Below are positions 1-7,019 of a stretch of DNA of 64,000 nt, one piece after another; position 1 is the stretch's first letter, and each line of letters begins with the position of its first letter. The notes beneath the pieces were generated by a model. The model saw only the letters and a program-made list of their open reading frames with translations. It had not been told where the DNA came from and searched no databases. The stretch lies in assembly GCF_008710135.1 (NCBI RefSeq), contig NZ_VYKK01000003.1, forward strand, positions 1 through 64,000, in the 5' to 3' direction. Both the position numbers and the translations under genes were made by a program. This DNA is from Paenibacillus spiritus. Lineage in GTDB: Bacteria > Bacillota > Bacilli > Paenibacillales > Paenibacillaceae.

Positions 1-120
1 GGTGAGCCCTATCGGCGGCGAAGCGCCGCCCCGGAGGGCCGGTGAGCCCTATCGGCGGCGAAGCGCCGCCCCGGAGGGCTGGTGAGCTCTATCGGCGGCG
101 AAGTGCCGCCCCGCAGGCAG
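1..120. repeat. 40-bp tandem repeat, three units
   Basis: Three consecutive 40-bp units start at 1, 41 and 81. Units 1 and 2 differ only at the last base; unit 3 is more diverged. Each unit holds a 7-bp perfect stem (GGCGGCG / CGCCGCC) around an AAG loop (one mismatch in unit 3). The array may continue upstream of the window. No convincing gene overlaps it; short open frames here are GC-driven. Confidence 0.9.
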
Positions 121-220
121 GCCGATCGGCGGGAGCGGGCGCCTTCACCGGGGCGCGGCGCATGCTTTTGCCGGATGGGTCGCGAGGTGAAGCTGCTGAC
201 GGACGCTCTCCAGCGCCAAG

Positions 221-399
221 CGGACCGTACGGACCCTATTGGGGCAAAATCTGCTGCTTCTGAGCCGTTAACGGACCGAGATGCGCTTATTTCAGCCTAA
301 TCGACTCGATGGCCCGGCATTCCGTGCAAATAAGGGCTCTGGGGTCCGATTGCTCGGATAAATCCGGTGGAATTTCCGGAATAGGGGCTTTGAGGTCCG
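221..399. repeat. 179-bp palindromic dispersed repeat, copy 1
   Basis: Four 20-bp arms of one sequence family: two on the minus strand (221-240, 272-291) and two on the plus strand (329-348, 380-399). Arms in the same orientation have a 51-bp pitch. The clearest plus arm reads AATAAGGGCTCTGGGGTCCG. All arms keep ATA near the start and GTCCG at the end. Total length and layout match the element at 35734-35912, although the spacers differ in sequence. Known families such as REP/BIME are analogous; the identity of this one is inferred only from the two copies. Confidence 0.85.
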
Positions 400-435
400 C
401 ATCGGCAGGCCCTGACAGCCCGCCCGTGATTGGCG

Positions 436-523
436 ACATCGCCGCATTCCTGAAGCTTGGCTGCATCCGTGACACATCGCCGCACTCCTGAAGCTTGGCT
501 GCATCCGTGACACATCGCCGCAT
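436..523. repeat. 38-bp tandem repeat, two full units plus a partial
   Basis: Units start at 436 and 474, with a partial third at 512. The first two differ at one position (T/C within the GCATTCC/GCACTCC segment). The array ends about 70 bp upstream of preA. With the other repeats it fills the 1-591 gap, where I see no gene. Confidence 0.85.
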
Positions 524-591
524 CGCGGACGATCGCCATACCCGCCGGGAACCCGGCGCGGAGTATCACATTTGTAAGGGAGGACACGTTC

Positions 592-1881
592 ATGGCAGAT
601 TTGAGCATTGATCTCGCGGGTATCCGGTCGCCGAACCCGTTCTGGCTGGCCTCGGCGCCGCCGACCAACACCGGCTATCAGGTGCAGCGCGCTTTTGAAG
701 CGGGATGGGGCGGCGCGGTGTGGAAGACGCTGGGCGATCCGATTATCAATACCTCGTCCCGGTTCGCCGCCGTCAACTTCAACGGGCAGCGCGTAGCGGG
801 CTTCAACAATATCGAGCTGATTACCGACCGCCCGCTGGATGTCAACCTGAAGGAAATCTGCGAGACGAAGAAACGGTTCCCGGATCATGCCGTGATCGCT
901 TCCCTGATGGTCGTTCCGGAGCGGGAGAAATGGCATGAGATTGTCAAAAGGGTCGAAGATGTCGGCGTCGACGGCCTGGAGCTGAACTTCGGCTGCCCGC
1001 ACGGGATGGCCGAACGCGGCATGGGCGCGGCATCGGGCCAGCAGCCCGATCTGGTGGAGATGCAGACCTATTGGGTGAAGGAAGTCGCGAAGACGCCCGT
1101 CATCGTCAAGCTGACGCCGAACATTACGGACATTACCGTTGTGGCCCGCCATGCGGTCAAGGGCGGCGCCGATGCGGTGAGCATGATTAATACAATCAAC
1201 AGTCTGGCCGGGGTGGATATCCATACGTGGAATACCATCCCCCATGTCGGCGGCATGGGCGCACACGGCGGCTACTGCGGTCCGGCCGTGAAGCCGATTG
1301 CCCTGAACATGGTTGCGGAATGCGCGCGCCATCCGCAGGTCGGCGTGCCGATCTCGGGCATCGGCGGCATCTCGACCTGGCAGGATGTCGTCGAGTTCAT
1401 GCTGATGGGCGCGACCGGCATTCAGGTCTGTACGGCTGTCATGCACCACGGCTTCCGCATTGTGGAGGAGATGATCGACGGGCTGAACAACTACCTCGAC
1501 GAGAAGGGCCTCGCCTCCGTTACGGAGCTGATCGGCCGTTCGGTGCCCCGCTACTCCAACTGGGGAGATCTGGACCTCAACTACAAAGTCGTGGCCCGAA
1601 TCAACGAGGAGAACTGCATCAACTGCAACAAATGCCATATTGCCTGCGAGGACGCCTCGCACCAGTGCATCGACATGCTGACCAACGCCGAAGGCAAGGC
1701 GGTGCTGCGGGTGCGCGAGGAGGACTGCGTCGGCTGCAACCTGTGCTCCATTGTCTGCCCGGCGGACGGCGCAATTGACATGATCGCCCTGGATTCCGGC
1801 CTGGCGCCGCTGACCTGGAACGAGCGGCAGCGCATCGTGGCCCAACTGAACGAAGCCTATACCGAAGCGGAGGTGCTGTAA
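592..1881 (+). CDS. preA: NAD-dependent dihydropyrimidine dehydrogenase, PreA-type subunit
   Basis: Reduces uracil and thymine to their 5,6-dihydro forms, the first step of reductive pyrimidine breakdown in the cytosol. The 429 residues comprise an FMN-binding TIM barrel (about 1-315) and a C-terminal ferredoxin module. That module has two complete 4Fe-4S motifs: Cys342/345/348/352 and Cys379/382/385/389. The loop NFGCPHGMAERGMG (132-145) is characteristic of the family. The position that aligns by eye with the active-site Cys of mammalian DPD (ACGQ) is Ser149 (ASGQ). The start is set by AGGGAGG ten bases upstream. The stop is four bases before the dihydropyrimidinase ATG, so the two are one operon. 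The FAD/NADPH partner PreT is not in the window; it could lie elsewhere. Confidence 0.93.
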   Translation: MADLSIDLAGIRSPNPFWLASAPPTNTGYQVQRAFEAGWGGAVWKTLGDPIINTSSRFAAVNFNGQRVAGFNNIELITDRPLDVNLKEICETKKRFPDHAVIASLMVVPEREKWHEIVKRVEDVGVDGLELNFGCPHGMAERGMGAASGQQPDLVEMQTYWVKEVAKTPVIVKLTPNITDITVVARHAVKGGADAVSMINTINSLAGVDIHTWNTIPHVGGMGAHGGYCGPAVKPIALNMVAECARHPQVGVPISGIGGISTWQDVVEFMLMGATGIQVCTAVMHHGFRIVEEMIDGLNNYLDEKGLASVTELIGRSVPRYSNWGDLDLNYKVVARINEENCINCNKCHIACEDASHQCIDMLTNAEGKAVLRVREEDCVGCNLCSIVCPADGAIDMIALDSGLAPLTWNERQRIVAQLNEAYTEAEVL

Positions 1882-1884
1882 GCC

Positions 1885-3312
1885 ATGAAGAAGCTGATCA
1901 AGAACGGAATGATCGTGACAGCGACGGATGCCTACACCGGAGACATTCTGATCGAGCACGGTGTAATCACCGGGATCGGCAAGGAACTGAGCGCCGAGGG
2001 AGCGGAGATGATCGACGCGGCGGGCTGTTATGTGTTCCCGGGCGGCATCGACCCGCATACGCATCTGGACATGCCGTTCGGCGGGACCGTGACCGCCGAC
2101 GACTTCGAGACCGGGACGATCGCGGCCGCTTACGGCGGCACGACGACCGTCATTGATTTTTGCCTGACGACCAAAGGAGAACCGCTGCAGCAGGCCGTCG
2201 ACGTCTGGCACGCCAAGTCGGAGTCCCGGGCCGCCATCGACTACAGCTTCCACCTCATGGTCTCCGAGCTGAACGACCGGGTGCTGGCCGAGCTGCCGGG
2301 GATCATCGAGAACGAAGGCATTACATCGCTGAAGGTGTTCATGGCCTACAAGAATACATTCCAGGCCGACGACGGCACCCTGTTCAAGACGCTCCAGACC
2401 GCCCGCCAGGAAGGCGCGCTCGTTATGGTCCATGCCGAGAACGGCGACGTGATCGAGTATCTGGTGAACAAGGCGATCGACGAGGGCAACACCGACCCGA
2501 TCTACCATGCGCTGACCCGTCCGCCTGAGCTGGAGGGCGAGGCCACCGGCCGCGCCGCCTATCTGACGGAACTGACCGATTCCCAGCTCTACGTCGTGCA
2601 TGTGACATGCGCCGAAGCGGCGTGGAAGATCGAGGAGGCGCGGAAGAAGGGACTTCGCGTCTATGGCGAGACCTGTCCGCAGTACCTGACGCTGGATATC
2701 ACTGATCTGGAGAAGCCGGAGTTCGAGGGAGCGAAGTATGTCTGGTCGCCGCCGCTGCGCGAGAAGTGGAACCAGGAGGAGCTGTGGAAGGGCCTGTGGA
2801 ACGGCAGCCTCCAGACGATCGGGTCGGATCAGTGCTCGTTCAATTTCAAGGGCCAGAAGGAGCTGGGCCGCGGCGACTTCTCGAAGATTCCGAACGGCGG
2901 ACCGACGATTGAGGACCGGTTCAGCGTGGTCTATTCCGAAGGCGTGGAGAAGGGACGCATCTCCATTCATAAGTTCGTCGATATCATCTCGACGCAGAGC
3001 GCCAAGCTGTTCGGCTTGTTCCCGCAAAAAGGCACCATCGCGCTGGGCAGCGATGCCGACATCGTCATCTTTGACCCGTCCGTGAAGCGGACGCTCTCGG
3101 CGGCGACGCATCATATGAACGTCGATTACAACCCTTTTGAGGGCATGGAAGTGACCGGCGAGCCGGTGAGCGTGCTCGTCCGCGGGGAATTCGTCATCCG
3201 CGACAAGCAGTTCGTGGGCGCCCCGGGCCGGGGGCAATATCTGCGCCGCAAGCGGTTCGGCGACGCCGCAAGGCCGCTGCCCGGCAAGGCTGAAGTCGGC
3301 GGGGGGGTCTGA
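1885..3312 (+). CDS. hydA: dihydropyrimidinase (hydantoinase family)
   Basis: Zinc amidohydrolase that opens dihydrouracil or dihydrothymine to the N-carbamoyl-beta-amino acid, step two of the pathway begun by PreA. The 475 residues show the full metal site: His58 and His60 in DPHTHLD, the Lys150 expected to be carbamylated (SLKVFMAYK), His183, His239 and catalytic Asp315 (GSDQCSF). Length is typical. The ATG lies 3 bp after the preA stop, and GGAGG inside the end of preA serves as ribosome binding site. The third enzyme, beta-ureidopropionase, is not encoded nearby. A D-hydantoinase would look the same, but the preA linkage supports the pyrimidine role. Confidence 0.94.
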   Translation: MKKLIKNGMIVTATDAYTGDILIEHGVITGIGKELSAEGAEMIDAAGCYVFPGGIDPHTHLDMPFGGTVTADDFETGTIAAAYGGTTTVIDFCLTTKGEPLQQAVDVWHAKSESRAAIDYSFHLMVSELNDRVLAELPGIIENEGITSLKVFMAYKNTFQADDGTLFKTLQTARQEGALVMVHAENGDVIEYLVNKAIDEGNTDPIYHALTRPPELEGEATGRAAYLTELTDSQLYVVHVTCAEAAWKIEEARKKGLRVYGETCPQYLTLDITDLEKPEFEGAKYVWSPPLREKWNQEELWKGLWNGSLQTIGSDQCSFNFKGQKELGRGDFSKIPNGGPTIEDRFSVVYSEGVEKGRISIHKFVDIISTQSAKLFGLFPQKGTIALGSDADIVIFDPSVKRTLSAATHHMNVDYNPFEGMEVTGEPVSVLVRGEFVIRDKQFVGAPGRGQYLRRKRFGDAARPLPGKAEVGGGV

Positions 3313-3313
3313 G

Positions 3314-3535
3314 ATGTCGGCCTACGACGATTACGCCAGAGAGAAGGAAGCGGTCGATGAGCAGGTCTCGACCGGATACGCCATCGCCGGAATCGCCGAG
3401 GATCTGGACGGTGCGGTCGTCCGGTTCGTCCGCGGGGAGCCTGCTCCGGCGGCCGCCGAGCTCCGGCTGCTTACCGCCGATGCGCGGAAATATGTGACGA
3501 CGCTGCTTGTGGCGGCGAAGCGTACGGCAGGGTAA
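3314..3535 (+). CDS. 73-residue unknown protein of the pyrimidine-degradation operon
   Basis: Starts one base after the dihydropyrimidinase stop and is followed by a strong terminator, so it is the last gene of the preA operon. The protein is small, soluble and mixed charged: an acidic N-terminal helix (MSAYDDYAREKEAVDEQ), a central LDGAVVRFVRGE segment and a C-terminal TADARKYVTTLLVAAKR. I see no signal peptide, membrane segment or cysteine. I do not recognise the family. Translational coupling, codon use like its neighbours and position argue that it is real. It may be an accessory factor, but no function can be assigned. Confidence 0.6.
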   Translation: MSAYDDYAREKEAVDEQVSTGYAIAGIAEDLDGAVVRFVRGEPAPAAAELRLLTADARKYVTTLLVAAKRTAG

Positions 3536-3570
3536 CAGCGGCCTGCTAATTCGGGAAGAATGTGCAGCAG

Positions 3571-3606
3571 ACGGGACGATGCGGGGATTCGGCATCGTCC
3601 CGTTTT
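3571..3606 (+). terminator. Rho-independent terminator of the preA operon
   Basis: A 12-bp perfect stem (3571-3582 with 3592-3603) around a 9-base loop, then TTTTAAAT. It closes preA-hydA-3314 and stands tail to tail with the convergent MFS gene. Confidence 0.85.
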
Positions 3607-3650
3607 AAATAGCGCGGCGATTGGCGGGGTCGATATGCCTGCGAGCCGGT

Positions 3651-4910
3651 CTAGGCATCGAGCTTCTCCTGCACGGCGCCTGCCGTTCCGGGAGAGCCGG
3701 GGGAGGGGAGATCGGAAGACTCTTGGCGAATGCTGGGATTCAGGAGCATCAAGCCTAATACGATCATGCCGAATACCGCCATAATGGCAAAGAAAGACCG
3801 GACAGGTATGGAGAGGATCAGGACGCCAGCCAGCAAGGTGGAGAGAGGCCGCGAGGCTTCAAGCAGCACCTTCATCAGACTGGATGCCCGGCCCAGCGTC
3901 TCCTGGGGCACTTTTAATACGAACAGCGTCTGCAGCGTAACGTTAGCCAGAGGACTTCCCAATCCGACGATGAATACGCAGACCAGCTCGGCGTACAGAT
4001 GGTGAATCCAGGTTAACGCTCCGAGACCGGCGAGCATCAAGGCGATGCCTGCGGCCAGAAGGACGATGCGCTGCATTCTTCGGAGCAGATTGAGAGAGAA
4101 CACTCCTGCCGTAATGCCGATCACGAAGAGAATTTCAAACAGGGCGAGCTCGGTTGAATCCCCGACAATGAGTGGGAACAAGAGCGTGGTAGGGGCCAGC
4201 ATGAAATTAATAAGCACCAGATACAGAATCAGGTTCCTCAGCAGCGGGTGGGCGGTAACCGCAAGAATCCCCTCTTTGAAATCCCGGGCGAATCCGGAAC
4301 GGTCCAGCTTCTCGGAGGACTTCTCCACCAACGGCCGGCTGCGGATCAAGGTTAACAAGAGCGCCGATCCCATAAAAGTCGCCGCATTAAATAGAAAGGC
4401 ATAGGACGCATCATAATGCAGCAGCAAGGCCCCGAAGGCCGGTGCAACCAGGCCGACCAGAGTCTGAATCATTTGAGCCAGGCTCTGCGCCTGCATCATC
4501 TGCTCCCCGGGGACCAGCGTGCGTACCGCCACTGTCCGGGAGGGGGTGAAGAATGCCCCGAATGAGGCCATAATCAGCATGTAGGGCTTAAGCAAGCCGG
4601 CCATCAGCATCGCGGCGATGAAGGCGATCATGATCCCTCTGGCGATGTCGCACATAATCATGATTCGCTTCTTGTTCCCTCTGTCTACGATAATCCCGGC
4701 GAACAGGCCGAAGATCAGCAGCGGTACGGTCTCGGACGCGATCAGCACCGACATGAGAAAGGAACTGCCCGAGATCTCCTTCATAATCCAGATCAAGGCG
4801 ATGGCGTATACGCCGTCGCCCAGGGCGGATACCACCTGCGAGGCAAGCAGCATCCGGTAGTTGGACAAGGATAGGAGACTCCGGTAGGATGGCTTGACGG
4901 TCTGATCCAT
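3651..4910 (-). CDS. MFS transporter, drug/peptide exporter type
   Basis: A 419-residue major facilitator with about 12 hydrophobic segments. MFS motif A is visible after the second helix pair (GIIVDRGNKKRIM), typical of proton-driven exporters. The reading frame is open upstream to 5294, but that part overlaps the radical SAM gene in another frame. The start at 4910 (MDQTVKPSYRS) has a GAAAGGA ribosome binding site. It begins 17 bp after the radical SAM stop, in the same operon. From context I infer export of the radical SAM product or immunity to it; the substrate is not readable from sequence. A general multidrug exporter is the alternative. Confidence 0.85.
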   Translation of the reverse strand: MDQTVKPSYRSLLSLSNYRMLLASQVVSALGDGVYAIALIWIMKEISGSSFLMSVLIASETVPLLIFGLFAGIIVDRGNKKRIMIMCDIARGIMIAFIAAMLMAGLLKPYMLIMASFGAFFTPSRTVAVRTLVPGEQMMQAQSLAQMIQTLVGLVAPAFGALLLHYDASYAFLFNAATFMGSALLLTLIRSRPLVEKSSEKLDRSGFARDFKEGILAVTAHPLLRNLILYLVLINFMLAPTTLLFPLIVGDSTELALFEILFVIGITAGVFSLNLLRRMQRIVLLAAGIALMLAGLGALTWIHHLYAELVCVFIVGLGSPLANVTLQTLFVLKVPQETLGRASSLMKVLLEASRPLSTLLAGVLILSIPVRSFFAIMAVFGMIVLGLMLLNPSIRQESSDLPSPGSPGTAGAVQEKLDA

Positions 4911-4927
4911 AACGGATGGATTCCTTT

Positions 4928-6856
4928 CTATGTGGATTGGGCCGCTTCCTGCATCTCTCGCAGCCGTTCCAGCCCTGCTCTCTTGGGGGAGTAATCGCCC
5001 AGAGGGATGGCCAGGCTGAGGAAGACGCCTTCTTCCGTCAGCATCAGGCGTCGGGCGACAAAGGAACACAGGATATCCCGTACCTCTTCGCTGCTTATTC
5101 CGAATCCCCGGGTGCGGAGTCTTGCCGCGACGTTGTCGCTGGAGCTCATGTTGTCGCATTCCAGATACACAGCCGTTTCGTGAATGCTTAGCAGGGTGAT
5201 CGTGCGGGCGGCAATCGGCCTGGTGTCTACCAGAGCCAACTGATTTTCTTTGAGCACAGAGAACAGTTCGCTGGTGGAATAATCCGTCTTCCAAGAACGG
5301 ATGGCTTCGGCGAGATTCCGGATATAAGAGGAGGGCTGCTGTCCGTCGCCGTAATCGAAATCAAAGTGGCAGGCGATTTCCGCGCGTTGTTCGGGCGGCA
5401 GAGCGGGATAGACGTATTCATAGGCTTGAAGCGGCCGGATATTCCGGATGCGGTATTCATGGGGCGAGTCGAAGTAAGGGCTGAACCGGTCCAGACGAAT
5501 GGGTGAGGTTCCGGCCGGGGGAGCCAGATGGACAAGGCTTGGAATCAGCGATGCGGCTTCCTCATAGTCTTCGGGGTTCTCTCCGGGAAAGCCGTAGAGG
5601 AAATTCCACATGGGACCTACGCCATATTCGGCGCACCACTTCAAGAGGCGGACATTCTGAAGCATGCTCACGCCCTTCTTCATTCGTCTGAGCACGGAGG
5701 TAATCAAGCTCTCGATTCCAGGCTGCACATAATAGAAGCCGGCATCCCGGAACAATTGGATCTGCTCTTTGGTCAGATTGGCCTTGGTCTCGTAGAACAT
5801 ATTCAGGTTCAGGTTCCGGTCGCGGATCTCCGGCAGCAGAGATTTGAAATAACCCATGTCGATGATGTTGTCGACGGCGGTAGCCCGGTTGGTGAAATTC
5901 TGATAGCGCTCTTTCAGATAAATAATCTCGTCGAGTGCCCGCTTGGGGGATTTGCTTCTGTAATTCATAGTCGAGCCGTTCAGGCCGCAAAAGAGGCAGT
6001 GGGATTTCTGTCCCCACCAGCAGCCACGCGAGGACTCGAACAGAAAGCTCTGCTTCTCTGCCGAAGGTTCCAGGCCGGCCTCCAGATACTGCTGAAAATA
6101 ATCGTCGTAATTGGGATAGGGCAAGCTGTTCATGTCATGTACAGGCTGACTGGATGACGGGGCGCTTGGACCCGGTGCGCCGTATCTGGGATTAAGCAGA
6201 ACGCCCTGAACGGAACACTCCGTAAGGCTGCGGCCGGATTCCAGTTGTTTCATGAACTCGATGAAGGAATCATCGCCTTCGCCGGAGCAGACCACGTCAA
6301 TAAAAGGATAGGCCTGAAGCGTCCCGGGTCCCATGACCCCATCCATGTTGGCCCCGCCGAAAGCGATGATCTTGTCCGGAAAGCGCTCCTTCAATCGCTT
6401 CGCCAGGCTCAGTGCGGCGACATTCTGCTGGAAGACCGAGGTGAATCCGATCACATCGTAAGAGGCCCAATCCCGCTCGCGAAGAGCACCGTCCAAGAAA
6501 GCTTCAACCTCGCTGCGGATGCAAGATAGCCGCTCGAACAGTTCGCGGCGTTGTTCCGGCGTCTCCGTACCCGAAGGGAAGGCGGCAGCATAATAATCGG
6601 TATATTCCTGGAAATTGTCGACGCCGAACAGGGATTCGGAGAAAATCCATTCTCCCGCCAAGGAATTGGTCGCATAGGTAAAGTTCTCCGCAAGATGATC
6701 GTAGGCTTCCTGGCCGATCATACGGGCAAAGGTGAGATTCAAGTAACAGGATTCACAAGCGATGCCGTGCTTCAGCAGTCCGGCTTGCAGCAGACTGATG
6801 CCTATCGACGGTCTGTAGGCGGACGCAAAAGGCATATTTACAAAGAGGACCCGCAT
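4928..6856 (-). CDS. B12-binding-fold radical SAM protein, RiPP maturation radical SAM protein 1 type
   Basis: A 642-residue radical SAM enzyme. Residues 1-215 form a cobalamin-binding-like Rossmann domain (VIGFTSVFQQN, IIAFGGANMDG, CSGEGDDSF), without an obvious DxHxxG cobalt-ligand motif. The cluster motif is the family-specific CX7CX2C (Cys279, Cys287, Cys290 in RGCWWGQKSHCLFCGLNG) rather than CX3CX2C. This RGCWWG...HCxFCGLNG signature is what I know from the RiPP-maturation radical SAM family (TIGR03975-like), which modifies ribosomal peptides. The C-terminal ~110 residues form a separate small domain. GGAGG precedes the ATG. First gene of a two-gene operon with its own promoter. No precursor peptide gene is evident nearby, so the substrate is unknown. 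Confidence 0.85.
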   Translation of the reverse strand: MRVLFVNMPFASAYRPSIGISLLQAGLLKHGIACESCYLNLTFARMIGQEAYDHLAENFTYATNSLAGEWIFSESLFGVDNFQEYTDYYAAAFPSGTETPEQRRELFERLSCIRSEVEAFLDGALRERDWASYDVIGFTSVFQQNVAALSLAKRLKERFPDKIIAFGGANMDGVMGPGTLQAYPFIDVVCSGEGDDSFIEFMKQLESGRSLTECSVQGVLLNPRYGAPGPSAPSSSQPVHDMNSLPYPNYDDYFQQYLEAGLEPSAEKQSFLFESSRGCWWGQKSHCLFCGLNGSTMNYRSKSPKRALDEIIYLKERYQNFTNRATAVDNIIDMGYFKSLLPEIRDRNLNLNMFYETKANLTKEQIQLFRDAGFYYVQPGIESLITSVLRRMKKGVSMLQNVRLLKWCAEYGVGPMWNFLYGFPGENPEDYEEAASLIPSLVHLAPPAGTSPIRLDRFSPYFDSPHEYRIRNIRPLQAYEYVYPALPPEQRAEIACHFDFDYGDGQQPSSYIRNLAEAIRSWKTDYSTSELFSVLKENQLALVDTRPIAARTITLLSIHETAVYLECDNMSSSDNVAARLRTRGFGISSEEVRDILCSFVARRLMLTEEGVFLSLAIPLGDYSPKRAGLERLREMQEAAQST

Positions 6857-6904
6857 CCCAACTCCTCCATTTTCTTCTTAGTCAACCTTTTATGGTGTGC
6901 ATGG

Positions 6905-6932
6905 TCATAATATCCATTTGATGGAATTATGA
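6905..6932 (-). promoter_or_regulatory. inverted repeat in the leader of the radical SAM operon
   Basis: A 28-bp imperfect dyad: outer arms TCATAAT / ATTATGA (7 of 7) and inner arms CCAT / ATGG. It lies just downstream of the -10 element and about 50 bp before the start codon. It could be an operator or an RNA hairpin; the sequence alone does not decide. Confidence 0.6.
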
Positions 6933-6941
6933 GTTGTATGG

Positions 6942-6970
6942 ATTATAGCTTCGGCATATCCGGCAGTCAA
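6942..6970 (-). promoter_or_regulatory. sigma-A promoter of the radical SAM-MFS operon
   Basis: TTGACT at 6965-6970 and a perfect TATAAT at 6942-6947 (minus strand), spaced 17 bp. Transcription would start near 6935 and leave a leader of about 80 nt. Confidence 0.85.
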
Positions 6971-7019
6971 TAATATTTCCCATAAAGTTGTAGATTCGGG
7001 ACGGATGCTCACCCATTTT

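Noticed and set aside
42..300. Short plus-strand frames of 72-73 codons at the left end
   Set aside because: They are translated tandem and palindromic repeats with no start signal or family.
221..523. Repeat arrays near the left end as a CRISPR
   Set aside because: Arms are inverted and only 20 bp with diverged copies, the 38-bp units have no spacers between them, and no cas gene is present.
292..3237. 981-residue open frame on the minus strand opposite preA and dihydropyrimidinase
   Set aside because: It is antisense to two clear enzymes, His/Arg/Leu/Gly-rich with no motif, and arises from GC-rich third positions.
6883..6918. 11-codon minus-strand leader frame MDIMTMHTIKG before the radical SAM gene
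   Set aside because: No ribosome binding site and it starts inside the dyad; too short to claim as a leader peptide or precursor.
6927..7016. 29-residue minus-strand frame MGEHPSRIYNFMGNIIDC..., a possible RiPP precursor for the radical SAM enzyme
   Set aside because: It overlaps the -35 and -10 of the operon promoter and has no ribosome binding site, so it is unlikely to be transcribed in full.
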